From NCBI GenBank assembly GCA_002753225.1, contig PDZS01000016.1, positions 1-64,000 on the forward strand: DNA of 64,000 nucleotides, read 5' to 3'. The stretch's first letter is position 1, and each line of letters starts with the position of its first letter. Of the stretch, positions 56,397 to 64,000 are shown piece by piece. The translations under genes and the position numbers were made by a program. Source of the DNA: Deltaproteobacteria bacterium YD0425bin51. GTDB taxonomy: Bacteria; Desulfobacterota; Desulfobacteria; Desulfobacterales; YD0425bin51. A model generated the notes under the pieces. The model searched no databases and had not been told where the DNA came from. It saw only the letters and a list, made by a program, of their open reading frames with translations.

Positions 56397-57532
56397 AACT
56401 TAATTTAGATCTTGTCAAAACACCAGCTTTTATTGTTGATGAGAGTCTAATTAAGCGTAATTTAGAAATTCTAGATTTAGTACAAAAAAGAACAGGCGCT
56501 AAAATTCTCCTTGCTTTAAAAGGGTTTGCTATGTTTAGCCTATTTAGCCAAATAAAAGAGACCTTACACGGAGTATGCGCAAGTTCTCCTCATGAAGCAA
56601 GGCTTGGATATGAAGAATTTGGAAGAGAGATCCACGCTTTTGCACCAGCTTACAGCGAAATAGATATAAAAGATTTATCTTATTATTGTGACCATATTAT
56701 TTTTAATTCTTTTCCTCAATGGAAAAGGTTTAAAAACCTTATTTATGAATTAAAACCTAAAATGGAATGCGGAATTAGGATTAATCCTGAATATTCTGAA
56801 ATAAAGGTTAAACTTTATGACCCATGCGCTCCAAATTCTCGTCTTGGAGTAAGACTTAATTCATTTGAAGAAGAATATTTAGAAGGAATTTCTGGAATTC
56901 ATTTTCACACCATGTGCGAGCAAAATGCTGATACCTTGATGCGTATTCTTGAGATTGTTGAGAATAAATTTGGAAAATATCTTCATAAAATGAAGTGGGT
57001 AAATTTTGGAGGGGGAAATCATATAACAAAATCAGATTATAATATCAATCTTCTTTGCGAAATTATTTTAAAATTTCGTGATAAATATAATGTCCAAGTT
57101 TACTTAGAGCCAGGAGAAGCTGTTGCTTTGAATACTGGTATCTTAGTCGCCTCAGTTTTAGACATTATAAATGATAACATTAAAATCGCAATCTTAGATA
57201 CATCTGCAGCAAACCATATGCCTGATGTATTAGAAATGCCATACAGACCTAAAATTGTAGGAGCAGGAGATGCTTATGAAAAAGCTTATACATATAGACT
57301 TGGAGGTCTAACATGTCTTGCTGGAGATGTTATTGGTGATTATTCTTTTGATGAACCTTTAGCTATTGGTTCAAAGATCATATTTTTAGATATGGCTCAT
57401 TATAGCATGGTCAAAACAAATACATTTAATGGGATAAAACTTCCATCTATATGTATATATGATCCTTATAAAGATGAATTAAAAGTTATTCGTGAATTTG
57501 GATACGAAGACTTTAAAGGGAGGCTTTCATGA
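56375..57532 (+). CDS. nspC: Carboxynorspermidine decarboxylase
   Basis: The 385-residue protein is a pyridoxal-phosphate enzyme of the alanine-racemase-fold decarboxylase family. The cofactor lysine lies in LLALKGFAMFSLF, and other NspC segments are GVCASSPHEARLG, GIHFHTMCEQNADTL, NFGGGNHITK and EPGEAVALNTG. It decarboxylates carboxynorspermidine or carboxyspermidine to the triamine. With speA and the dehydrogenase it completes the aspartate-semialdehyde route to spermidine. The start lies inside the dehydrogenase gene, and the stop overlaps the next start as ATGA. Confidence 0.94.
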   Translation: MERNYPVKLNLDLVKTPAFIVDESLIKRNLEILDLVQKRTGAKILLALKGFAMFSLFSQIKETLHGVCASSPHEARLGYEEFGREIHAFAPAYSEIDIKDLSYYCDHIIFNSFPQWKRFKNLIYELKPKMECGIRINPEYSEIKVKLYDPCAPNSRLGVRLNSFEEEYLEGISGIHFHTMCEQNADTLMRILEIVENKFGKYLHKMKWVNFGGGNHITKSDYNINLLCEIILKFRDKYNVQVYLEPGEAVALNTGILVASVLDIINDNIKIAILDTSAANHMPDVLEMPYRPKIVGAGDAYEKAYTYRLGGLTCLAGDVIGDYSFDEPLAIGSKIIFLDMAHYSMVKTNTFNGIKLPSICIYDPYKDELKVIREFGYEDFKGRLS

Positions 57533-58221
57533 ATTTTAATAAAATACTGTTTATGATTTTAGTAGTTCTTATAGCTTTAGCATCTCTATTGATTTATTTT
57601 AAAAAAAATGATGCTGTTACAGAAAATAAACTATTAGAACAAAATAAGGCTATCTCTTCAATGAAAATTGAAACAACAACCTATATCCCTGCCCATAAGA
57701 ATAATATTTCCAAAGATAAAAAAGAAGAAAAAAAAGAAGCAACTTCTGAACAGAATGATGAAGAAGATATTTCATCCGTAACTCCTCTTCCTGAAGAGGC
57801 TGCTCCATTTATTCCAAATTTAGGTGAAGCCAAATCTATTGATAAAGATGCTTATAAAAAAGAAATAGAGCAGATGAAAGAAGTCCTTCCAGGAAATATG
57901 ATGATTCCTTATGAGCTTTCAGCGCCAGAAAGCAAAGAGCAGAATAAATTATTTAGTGAAATATTTATGTTAGAAAAGAAAGTAAATGAAGGTTTAGCTA
58001 CAAAAGAAGAGAAAAAAGAATACTATGCCAATAAAATTAAAATGGCAAAAGATCAGATAGATATTATCAAATACTACCAAGGAAAAATAAAAAAAATAGA
58101 AACTGAAAATGGGAGTAAACATTTATCACAGGATGATTTAAAAGATGCTGATAAAAAAATTGAAGAACTAAATAAAGAACTTGAGGAATTTAAAGCAAAG
58201 ATAGCATCTTTAAACCAATAA
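57529..58221 (+). CDS. Membrane-anchored coiled-coil protein of unknown function
   Basis: The 230-residue product has one N-terminal membrane segment (residues 5-24), a Lys/Glu-rich disordered stretch (about 60-85), a proline-containing middle (LPEEAAPFIPNLGEA) and a predicted coiled coil (about 145-228). No enzyme motif is visible. It starts in an ATGA overlap with nspC and ends 28 bases before the small peptide gene, so it bridges the polyamine genes and the peptide-modification cassette. It could be an envelope scaffold. I do not recognise the family. Confidence 0.65.
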   Translation: MNFNKILFMILVVLIALASLLIYFKKNDAVTENKLLEQNKAISSMKIETTTYIPAHKNNISKDKKEEKKEATSEQNDEEDISSVTPLPEEAAPFIPNLGEAKSIDKDAYKKEIEQMKEVLPGNMMIPYELSAPESKEQNKLFSEIFMLEKKVNEGLATKEEKKEYYANKIKMAKDQIDIIKYYQGKIKKIETENGSKHLSQDDLKDADKKIEELNKELEEFKAKIASLNQ

Positions 58222-58249
58222 CTATTTTTTTTACCAGGAGACTATATAA

Positions 58250-58408
58250 ATGAAGAATGAAAAAAATGAAAATAATAAAGATAAAAAAGAAGATAAAGCT
58301 AAGCCTAAATATGTTCCTCCAAATATAATTACCTATACTGAAGAAGAGCTATTGGAACAAATAGGACCAGCACAGGCCTGCACTGGACAGCCTTGTGGAA
58401 TAAATTAA
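58250..58408 (+). CDS. Putative ribosomal peptide precursor (RiPP)
   Basis: The 52-residue product is made of a Lys/Asn/Glu-rich N-terminus (residues 1-20), a YVPPNI segment (21-26) fitting the YxxPx(I/L) pattern that RRE/PqqD-type domains bind in lasso-peptide leaders, an acidic helix (TEEELLEQIG, 30-39) and a C-terminus PAQACTGQPCGIN. The cysteines C44 and C49 lie in the last nine residues. Before them, A-Q-A (41-43) matches the AxA rule for signal-peptidase cleavage. AGGAG precedes the ATG, and the gene ends 31 bases before a PqqD-radical SAM gene. The start is supported by spacing, codon use and context. Maturation, and whether YVPPNI is the real recognition site, are inference. Confidence 0.72.
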   Translation: MKNEKNENNKDKKEDKAKPKYVPPNIITYTEEELLEQIGPAQACTGQPCGIN

Positions 58409-58439
58409 ATGTTCCATAATTCTAAAAAATATTTTATTT

Positions 58440-59765
58440 ATGATATACCATGTATGTAGTAAAGAAGAATATGTTTTTTTACACGAAAATAAGCCAAAAT
58501 GGCTTATTTTGAATAAAACTGCAAGAGAGATTGCATTAAGCTTATTAAATGATAAATCTATTGAAAATATAGCAAAAACATTAATCAAAAAGTATGGTAT
58601 ATCAAATGAAGTTGCAGAAAAAGATATAGCTTATGTTTTAAATGAGCTAATACAAAAAGATTTTATCAGTAAAGATAACTCTCCTTTATTTCAAAGAATT
58701 CCTGCATTAGAATCAGTATATTTTCATTTAACAAATAGGTGTAATCTTTTATGCCCACAATGTTATATTGCTTTTGGGAAAGATCAAATAATAGATTTAA
58801 ATATAGATCATGTTATTAAATTAATAGATGAATTAGTAGAGATTGGAGGTAAAAAGATTACACTTTCTGGTGGAGAACCTCTTCTATATCCATTCATAAA
58901 AAATGTTATTGATTATTCTTCAAAACATCTTGAAATTACAATGTTAACTAATGGAACTCTTTTGGATAAAGAATGGGCTGAATATTTATCAGATAAACCA
59001 TTACATATTCAAATCAGTATAGATGGCTCAAACAGTAATATTCATGATAATATTAGAGGCAAAGGTACTTTTGATAAAATAGTTAAAAGTGTTGGATACC
59101 TTCAAAATGCAGGTCTTTCAAAACATATTAATTTTTGCACCACTATTATAAAGCAAAACATGGATGATTTAGCTAATATAATAAAGTTAGCAGAAAAATT
59201 AGAAATCCCTCTTACTCGTTTTTTACCGCTTAGGAAAATTGGCAGAGCTAATGAAAAATGGGATGAAATATCTGGCATGAATACAGAGGAATATGAAACA
59301 TTATTTAACTACATGATAGAAAAGCAAAAATATAGCAAAGTAAAAATTACATATGGGTCAAGTGGATTTCTCCTTCACATTCCTGATGATTCTTTAAAAG
59401 ATTATATTTGGTGTCCAGTAGGTAAAATGATTACAATAGATATTCATGGAAATGCTTATCCATGTGTTTTAATGATGCGTGATGAATTTAAACTTGGAAA
59501 TATTTTTAAAGATAATTTATTTCAGATAATTAATTCTGATAAAATGTTAAATACATGTTATGCACTTTCTAATAGGCGGAATAAAATATTAAAATGCGCG
59601 AAATGCTATTGGCGAAATTTTTGCCAATCAGGCTGTATGAGTCATGCTTTGGATTATAAAGGAACTGTGTGGGATACTGATCCTTTTTGCAATTTTCGTA
59701 AAAATGCTTATAAAAATGCTTTTGAAACTATATCAAAGATTGAAGATGAAAAAAGAAGTCAATAA
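58440..59765 (+). CDS. PqqD-radical SAM-SPASM peptide maturase
   Basis: The 441-residue protein has an N-terminal PqqD-like peptide-binding domain (residues about 1-85, with REIALSLLN and IAKTLIKKYG). A radical SAM domain follows with the [4Fe-4S] cysteines C101, C105 and C108 (CNLLCPQC) and the LSGGEPLLYP loop. The SPASM-type C-terminus has auxiliary-cluster cysteines (WCPVG, YPCVLM, KCAKCYWRNFCQSGC, FCNF). Such enzymes cross-link or otherwise modify ribosomal peptides held by the PqqD domain. No good ribosome site precedes the ATG, so it is probably made in smaller amount than the peptide. Confidence 0.92.
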   Translation: MIYHVCSKEEYVFLHENKPKWLILNKTAREIALSLLNDKSIENIAKTLIKKYGISNEVAEKDIAYVLNELIQKDFISKDNSPLFQRIPALESVYFHLTNRCNLLCPQCYIAFGKDQIIDLNIDHVIKLIDELVEIGGKKITLSGGEPLLYPFIKNVIDYSSKHLEITMLTNGTLLDKEWAEYLSDKPLHIQISIDGSNSNIHDNIRGKGTFDKIVKSVGYLQNAGLSKHINFCTTIIKQNMDDLANIIKLAEKLEIPLTRFLPLRKIGRANEKWDEISGMNTEEYETLFNYMIEKQKYSKVKITYGSSGFLLHIPDDSLKDYIWCPVGKMITIDIHGNAYPCVLMMRDEFKLGNIFKDNLFQIINSDKMLNTCYALSNRRNKILKCAKCYWRNFCQSGCMSHALDYKGTVWDTDPFCNFRKNAYKNAFETISKIEDEKRSQ

Positions 59766-60276
59766 ATGGCAAGATATAATTCTTGAAATTTGGAAAAAAG
59801 AAAACCGCAAGATAAAACTTATTGTAAAAGGTTTTAGTATGGAACCTTATATACATGCTAATGATACAATTCTTATAAATCTCTTGCCATATGATAAAAT
59901 TAAAATTGGAGATATTACAGCATTTTTACAGAATGGTAAGATAGTTGTTCATAGGATTATAAAGATAAAGAAGTATAAAGGTAAACTTTTATTTTGCCAA
60001 AAAGGTGACAATTTAACTGGATATAGCTGGATAGAATCAGATCAGATTATTGGCAGAGTTGATATAATAGAACGAGATAACAGAAAAATTTATTTTAAAA
60101 AACCGTCTAATGCTTTGCTAAATTTGTTTTTAGGAATATCAGGATTAGTATTTATAAATATTTTTGAATTGTTAACTCCTTTAAAAAAATCATTATTTGG
60201 AAACCAAAGCTTACCAATTATTAAATTAATTAACTTTTGGAACCGCCTAATATATAAGTTTTATGTATTACAATAA
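59746..60276 (+). CDS. S26-type signal peptidase-like protease
   Basis: The 176-residue protein has the S26 catalytic serine motif GFSMEP (Ser31) and a second block KIVVHRII with His69. The Ser/His arrangement resembles the SipW/ER-type enzymes rather than the Ser/Lys LepB type. There is no N-terminal membrane anchor, but a hydrophobic segment near residues 125-145 anchors the C-terminus. The ATG at 59746 is inside the end of the radical SAM gene. In this place it is a good candidate for removing the leader of the small peptide at its AQA site. Confidence 0.85.
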   Translation: MKKEVNKWQDIILEIWKKENRKIKLIVKGFSMEPYIHANDTILINLLPYDKIKIGDITAFLQNGKIVVHRIIKIKKYKGKLLFCQKGDNLTGYSWIESDQIIGRVDIIERDNRKIYFKKPSNALLNLFLGISGLVFINIFELLTPLKKSLFGNQSLPIIKLINFWNRLIYKFYVLQ

Positions 60277-63268
60277 GTTTTTGTTTTTATTGTTATTTTT
60301 AGTGAATACGTTTTTTTTTACTGAAATTTCTGCAAATGATCTTAATATTCTGCATGAGGATGAAAATGAACTTACGATAGAGTTGCTATTGCCTAATTTT
60401 GAATTGCAAAAAGATTATATTCAAATATCTGGATGGGCATTTATGACCCAAATTGGCTCTCCAGAACTTCCTATAAAAAGCTTATTGCTAAAAACCCCTC
60501 AATCATCAACTATTAAAATAGAAATTATTCAAAATGATAATTATAAAATTTCAAATTGCTATATTAAACCTGTTCAACCTTTAACAAGAGTCAGCCCTAT
60601 ATTTGAAAATGATGAAATCATTAATGAATTTAAATTTGATAAAGCTATTTACAATAGCGTAAAGTTTTATCCTGGAAAGTTAGCAGAAATAGAATCTCAA
60701 GGTTTTTTTCGAGGAACCCCGTTTGCTAGATTAATGATTTATCCATTTCAATGGAATCCCACAACAAAGGAATTAATCTATAGTAAGAGGCTGATATTTA
60801 AAGTTTCGTTTAAAAAAAAAATTAATAATACTTCCTATTTTATCAATAATATGAATTCATTTAATAACATATATGATCAAATAAAAGAAAACCTTTTTAT
60901 TAATAAAGAAAACCTTTTAAAAAATAATGCTGCTTCTATAATAAAAGATAAATCTTCTCAATCAGAAGATTTTAAAGAAGGACTTAAAATTATAATTAAA
61001 AAAGAAGGAATATATCGTCTAACATATGATGATTTAAAAACAATTGGAATTGAGCTTTCATCAATTGATCCAAAAACTTTTCAGATATTTAATCAGGGTA
61101 ATGAAATTGCTATTAAAGTAATTTCATTAAAAGAGCAATTTGGCGAAGGTGATTATATAGAGTTTTTTTCAACAAAAATTGATAACCAGTATACAGATAC
61201 TAACGTATATTGGCTTTATTGGAATAATAATTATGGCAAACGTATCGAAAGTATAGATGGAAAAATAACAGGACAAGGTAAAAAAGTTGATACTTTTTAT
61301 GAAACCCTTCATTTTGAAGAGAATCATACAATATGGGAAAGCACACCAGGATCTCCAGACAAGGATTACTGGTTCTGGGAAAAGATGAATGGTAATGTAA
61401 CAAAAAATTACACAATATCTGTGCCATCACCTTTAAATGATTCATCTCAAGCATTAATGCGAGTTCATTTTCAAGGATGTTCTACTGCAAGCTCTCATCC
61501 TAATCATCATACAATTATTTCTATGAATAATATTTCAATGGGCAATAATTTTTGGGATGGTGATAAAGAATATATTCAAGAGGCAAGTTTCTCTGTAAAT
61601 AATCTAATAAATGGCAATAACACATTAACAATCAAATCTCCAGCAGATACAGGTGCTTCAGTAGATGTAATTTACTATAATTGGATTGAGCTTAATTATT
61701 GGAGAGTTATGAAAGCAAATCAAGATCTGCTCAATTTCATAATTGAAGGAGATGATAAAATTGAGGCACGTGTAAGCGGTTTTAGCCAGTCAGATGTTAA
61801 AATTTATGATATTACTGATCCTTTATATGTAAAAGAAATTTTAAATGCTCAGATTGAAAATACAGAAGGTGCTTATAAATGTATTTTTGAGGATCAAATC
61901 GAAACTAAAAAACAGTTTTATGTTATTGGAAGTTCAAACATAGAAAAACCATCTGAAATATCTTTATGGCGTTCTGAAAATTTGAAAAGCGAATCAAATA
62001 GCGCTGATTATATTGTGATTAGCCCAAAAGAATTTCTATCTTCTATTCAGCCCTTATGCGATTTTAGACAAAATCAAGGTTTAAGGATAAAAAAAGCAGC
62101 TATAGAGGATATTTATAATGAATTTAATTATGGAATATTTGATCCAAAGGCAATTAAAGACTTCTTGAAATATACTTATCAAAATTGGGCAAAACCAGCT
62201 CCTACATTTGTATTACTTGCTGGAGATGCAAATACTGATTACAGGGATTACTTTGGGACAGGTAAAAAAACAAAGATTCCAGCACATTTAACTTATTTTT
62301 CAGATTCAGGATTAAGACCAGATGATAACTGGTATGTTTGTTTAGAAGGAGATGACCCTTTAACAGAAATGATGTTAGGAAGAATTCCTGGAAAAGATAA
62401 TGATACAATTTCTCAAATTGTAAATAAAATGATAACCTTTGAAGATATTAAAAAAAAACCTAAAAGCGTGTTACTGGCTGCTGATAATGATGAAATATCA
62501 TTTGAAAATTTATGCGAAAATCTAATTCCACATATTCCATCAGATTATACTATTGATAAAGTATATCTAAGACTTTATCAAGATGCAGATGATGCAACTC
62601 AAGATATTCTTTCAAACATGGATAAGGGTAACCTTATAAGCAATTATGTTGGACATGGAAATATTAAAATTTGGTCTGGAGAACCTTTGTTTGAATCTTC
62701 CAATGTAAATTCATTAAAAAACAATGGCAATAAATTAACATTTGTAATTTCGATGAGTTGTCTAAATGGTTATTTTTCTCATCCTAATTATTATTGTCTT
62801 TCTGAAGAACTTATTGCAGCTAAGGACAAAGGCGCACTTGCTTGTTTATCTTCTAGTGGAAGCTCATATCAATCAGAAAATGAGGTTTTCAACAAAGAAA
62901 TTTTTTCTGTTATTTTTAATAACAAAAACTATACAATAGGATCAATTGTAGCAGATTCAAAGAGTGCCGCATATTCAAAAGGTGTTTCATATGAAAGTAT
63001 ATTGATCTTTCATTTATTAGGAGATCCTGCATCTCAGCTTATGGAAAAGGAAAATAGCACAAGTAGCACTACAACAAGTATTTCGACTACTACTATGTCA
63101 TCAAGTTCTACAACAACATCAGAATTAACAACTTCTGTCATTACAAGCACAATAAGTAGTACAACTTCACAACCAACTAGTTCTGTTGAACAACAGTCAA
63201 ATGATAATAAATCTGGAGGTGGCGGTGGATGCTTTATTTCAATAGCAATAAACAGCAAGATCTTTTAG
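60263..63268 (+). CDS. Secreted gingipain-like C25 cysteine protease with GGGGGC tail
   Basis: The 1001-residue protein has a signal peptide (to about residue 25) and an N-terminal beta-rich propeptide-like region. The C25 peptidase domain (about 570-920) carries catalytic His798 in YVGHGNIKIW and Cys833 in SMSCLNGY, plus the LLAGDANTDYRDY and GRIPGKD segments. The end is a Ser/Thr-rich linker (about 935-985) and GGGGGCFISIAINSKIF. Similar GGGGCFIATAA tails are common in Desulfobacterota exported proteins, but usually continue further. Here the chain stops eight residues after the S of CFIS. The start overlaps the S26 gene and the end overlaps the next gene by 40 bases. Confidence 0.88.
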   Translation: MYYNKFLFLLLFLVNTFFFTEISANDLNILHEDENELTIELLLPNFELQKDYIQISGWAFMTQIGSPELPIKSLLLKTPQSSTIKIEIIQNDNYKISNCYIKPVQPLTRVSPIFENDEIINEFKFDKAIYNSVKFYPGKLAEIESQGFFRGTPFARLMIYPFQWNPTTKELIYSKRLIFKVSFKKKINNTSYFINNMNSFNNIYDQIKENLFINKENLLKNNAASIIKDKSSQSEDFKEGLKIIIKKEGIYRLTYDDLKTIGIELSSIDPKTFQIFNQGNEIAIKVISLKEQFGEGDYIEFFSTKIDNQYTDTNVYWLYWNNNYGKRIESIDGKITGQGKKVDTFYETLHFEENHTIWESTPGSPDKDYWFWEKMNGNVTKNYTISVPSPLNDSSQALMRVHFQGCSTASSHPNHHTIISMNNISMGNNFWDGDKEYIQEASFSVNNLINGNNTLTIKSPADTGASVDVIYYNWIELNYWRVMKANQDLLNFIIEGDDKIEARVSGFSQSDVKIYDITDPLYVKEILNAQIENTEGAYKCIFEDQIETKKQFYVIGSSNIEKPSEISLWRSENLKSESNSADYIVISPKEFLSSIQPLCDFRQNQGLRIKKAAIEDIYNEFNYGIFDPKAIKDFLKYTYQNWAKPAPTFVLLAGDANTDYRDYFGTGKKTKIPAHLTYFSDSGLRPDDNWYVCLEGDDPLTEMMLGRIPGKDNDTISQIVNKMITFEDIKKKPKSVLLAADNDEISFENLCENLIPHIPSDYTIDKVYLRLYQDADDATQDILSNMDKGNLISNYVGHGNIKIWSGEPLFESSNVNSLKNNGNKLTFVISMSCLNGYFSHPNYYCLSEELIAAKDKGALACLSSSGSSYQSENEVFNKEIFSVIFNNKNYTIGSIVADSKSAAYSKGVSYESILIFHLLGDPASQLMEKENSTSSTTTSISTTTMSSSSTTTSELTTSVITSTISSTTSQPTSSVEQQSNDNKSGGGGGCFISIAINSKIF
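63216..63221 (+). promoter_or_regulatory. Ribosome binding site within the poly-glycine codons
   Basis: GGAGGT is part of the glycine codons of the C25 protease tail and lies 7 bases before the ATG of the nucleotidyltransferase gene. The stretch therefore codes for the tail and directs translation of the next gene. Confidence 0.55.
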
Positions 63269-64000
63269 TAGAAGAAAAGCTTACAATTTTGATGTGTAGA
63301 ATTAGTTTAGATGATGAAGAATCTAAGCAATTGCATATCCTTTTATCACAGCCTTTAAATTGGAGTTTGCTTCTTGAAATATCTCAAAGAGCCATAATTT
63401 TGCCTCTTTTTTTTAAACATTTATCTCAAGAACAATTTTTAAAATATGTTCCAAAAGGTGTTTTAACAAATTTAAATACAATATATCGTAATATTGCTTT
63501 ACAGAACTTAAGAATACAGAGCCAAATAAAAGAAATTTTAAAATCAATGCAAGAGTCTAATATTCCTATTATTTTACTGAAAGGTGCATATTTATCAAAC
63601 TGCCTCTATGATGACATTGCGATTAGACCAATGGGTGATATTGATATTCTATGTCAAAAGTCTGATATGGAAAAAGCAAGTGAAAAAATAAAGGAAATAG
63701 GATACAAACAATTCAAATTTCCACAAAGTTCTCTTCACTTTACAAATTCCAATCATTTAATTCCTTTTGAAAAAACAAATAAGCTTTCTATCGAAATACA
63801 TGATTATATTTTTTCAGCTAAAGATAAAAATTTTGAAGTTATGAATAATATTTGGGAGTCAGCAGTTCCAAAAAAAATATATGGATTTCCCATTTTATCC
63901 CTATCTGTTGAAGATGAAATTTTACATTTATCTTGTCACTTATATAAACATTTGAGCACATATGAGAAGAAATTTTATTGGTTTTGTGATATTCATGAAA
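63229..64000 (+). CDS. Nucleotidyltransferase family protein (NTP_transf_5), cut by window end
   Basis: The frame is open from 63229 to the end of the window, with at least 257 residues. It contains LLKGAYLSNCLYDDIAIRPMGDIDILC near residues 115-141, the signature of the NTP_transf_5 family, with the GDID metal-binding aspartates. An alternative start is the ATG at 63292. Proteins of this family are often encoded beside PqqD and HPr-kinase-like genes in peptide-modification clusters, but their reaction is unproven. It overlaps the C25 protease gene by 40 bases. The 3' end is outside the window. Confidence 0.8.
   Translation, partial: MLYFNSNKQQDLLVEEKLTILMCRISLDDEESKQLHILLSQPLNWSLLLEISQRAIILPLFFKHLSQEQFLKYVPKGVLTNLNTIYRNIALQNLRIQSQIKEILKSMQESNIPIILLKGAYLSNCLYDDIAIRPMGDIDILCQKSDMEKASEKIKEIGYKQFKFPQSSLHFTNSNHLIPFEKTNKLSIEIHDYIFSAKDKNFEVMNNIWESAVPKKIYGFPILSLSVEDEILHLSCHLYKHLSTYEKKFYWFCDIHE

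Noticed and set aside
58409..58459. 16-codon frame starting TAAATG right after the peptide gene
   Set aside because: It has no family resemblance, overlaps the radical SAM start in another frame and lacks its own ribosome site. Probably incidental.
59644..59745. Longer N-terminus for the S26 peptidase
   Set aside because: It would be read from the SPASM-coding part of the radical SAM gene. The ATG at 59746 gives a normal S26 start.
62957..63230. Thr/Ser-codon stretch in the C25 protease considered as a tandem DNA repeat
   Set aside because: Units are irregular at DNA level. It is a low-complexity linker rather than a repeat array.

Overview
The window is strongly A+T-rich DNA from a Gram-negative bacterium. 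It encodes WaaA and LpxK for lipopolysaccharide, LptG, an outer-membrane barrel protein and periplasmic foldases. The large signalling inventory, the carboxyspermidine-type polyamine genes, the DUF362 and winged-helix ferredoxin proteins, and a secreted protein ending in a Thr/Ser-rich, GGGGGC tail together suggest a low-GC member of the Desulfobacterota (Desulfobacterales-like). That assignment is an inference from gene content. I see no rRNA, tRNA, CRISPR array, insertion sequence or phage genes, and no gene-free stretch above 300 bases.

Layout. 1-5.7 kb: outer-membrane protein, an orphan CheR, a tandem pair of SurA-like foldases (one without its parvulin domain) and an ABC-F ATPase. 5.7-16.2 kb: a chemosensory operon opening with a fused REC-pseudoREC-SpoIIE phosphatase-HATPase protein and a STAS protein, followed by CheA, CheW, a NIT-domain receptor, CheB, CheR and CheY. 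16.2-21.6 kb: an orphan N6 DNA methyltransferase, a glycerol-dehydrogenase-like enzyme and a membrane protein with an EF-hand loop. 21.6-29.8 kb: a long minus-strand run from an FmdB-like zinc ribbon through two periplasmic binding proteins and a large hybrid histidine kinase to lptG. 29.8-33 kb: a methyltransferase, a DUF4258/DUF2283-like pair followed by a decayed copy of the methyltransferase 3' end, and an HD-GYP protein. 33-40 kb: cysteine hydrolase, VWA protein, PP2C phosphatase and kinase-like protein (a TerY-P-like triad), then another hybrid kinase. 40-53.1 kb: housekeeping genes including glycogen phosphorylase, an NCS2-like permease, a C69 peptidase, a metallophosphoesterase, waaA and lpxK.

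53.2-64 kb is one uninterrupted plus-strand run. Arginine decarboxylase, a carboxynorspermidine-synthase-like dehydrogenase and carboxynorspermidine decarboxylase (polyamine synthesis) are followed by a membrane-anchored coiled-coil protein and then by a peptide-modification cassette. The cassette consists of a 52-residue peptide, a PqqD-radical SAM-SPASM enzyme, an S26-type peptidase, a secreted gingipain-like C25 protease and a nucleotidyltransferase that runs off the window. The peptide gene is short and easily missed. Its AQA/C junction next to a dedicated S26 peptidase suggests release of a nine-residue, two-cysteine product. I regard this cassette as the best candidate for an undescribed system here.
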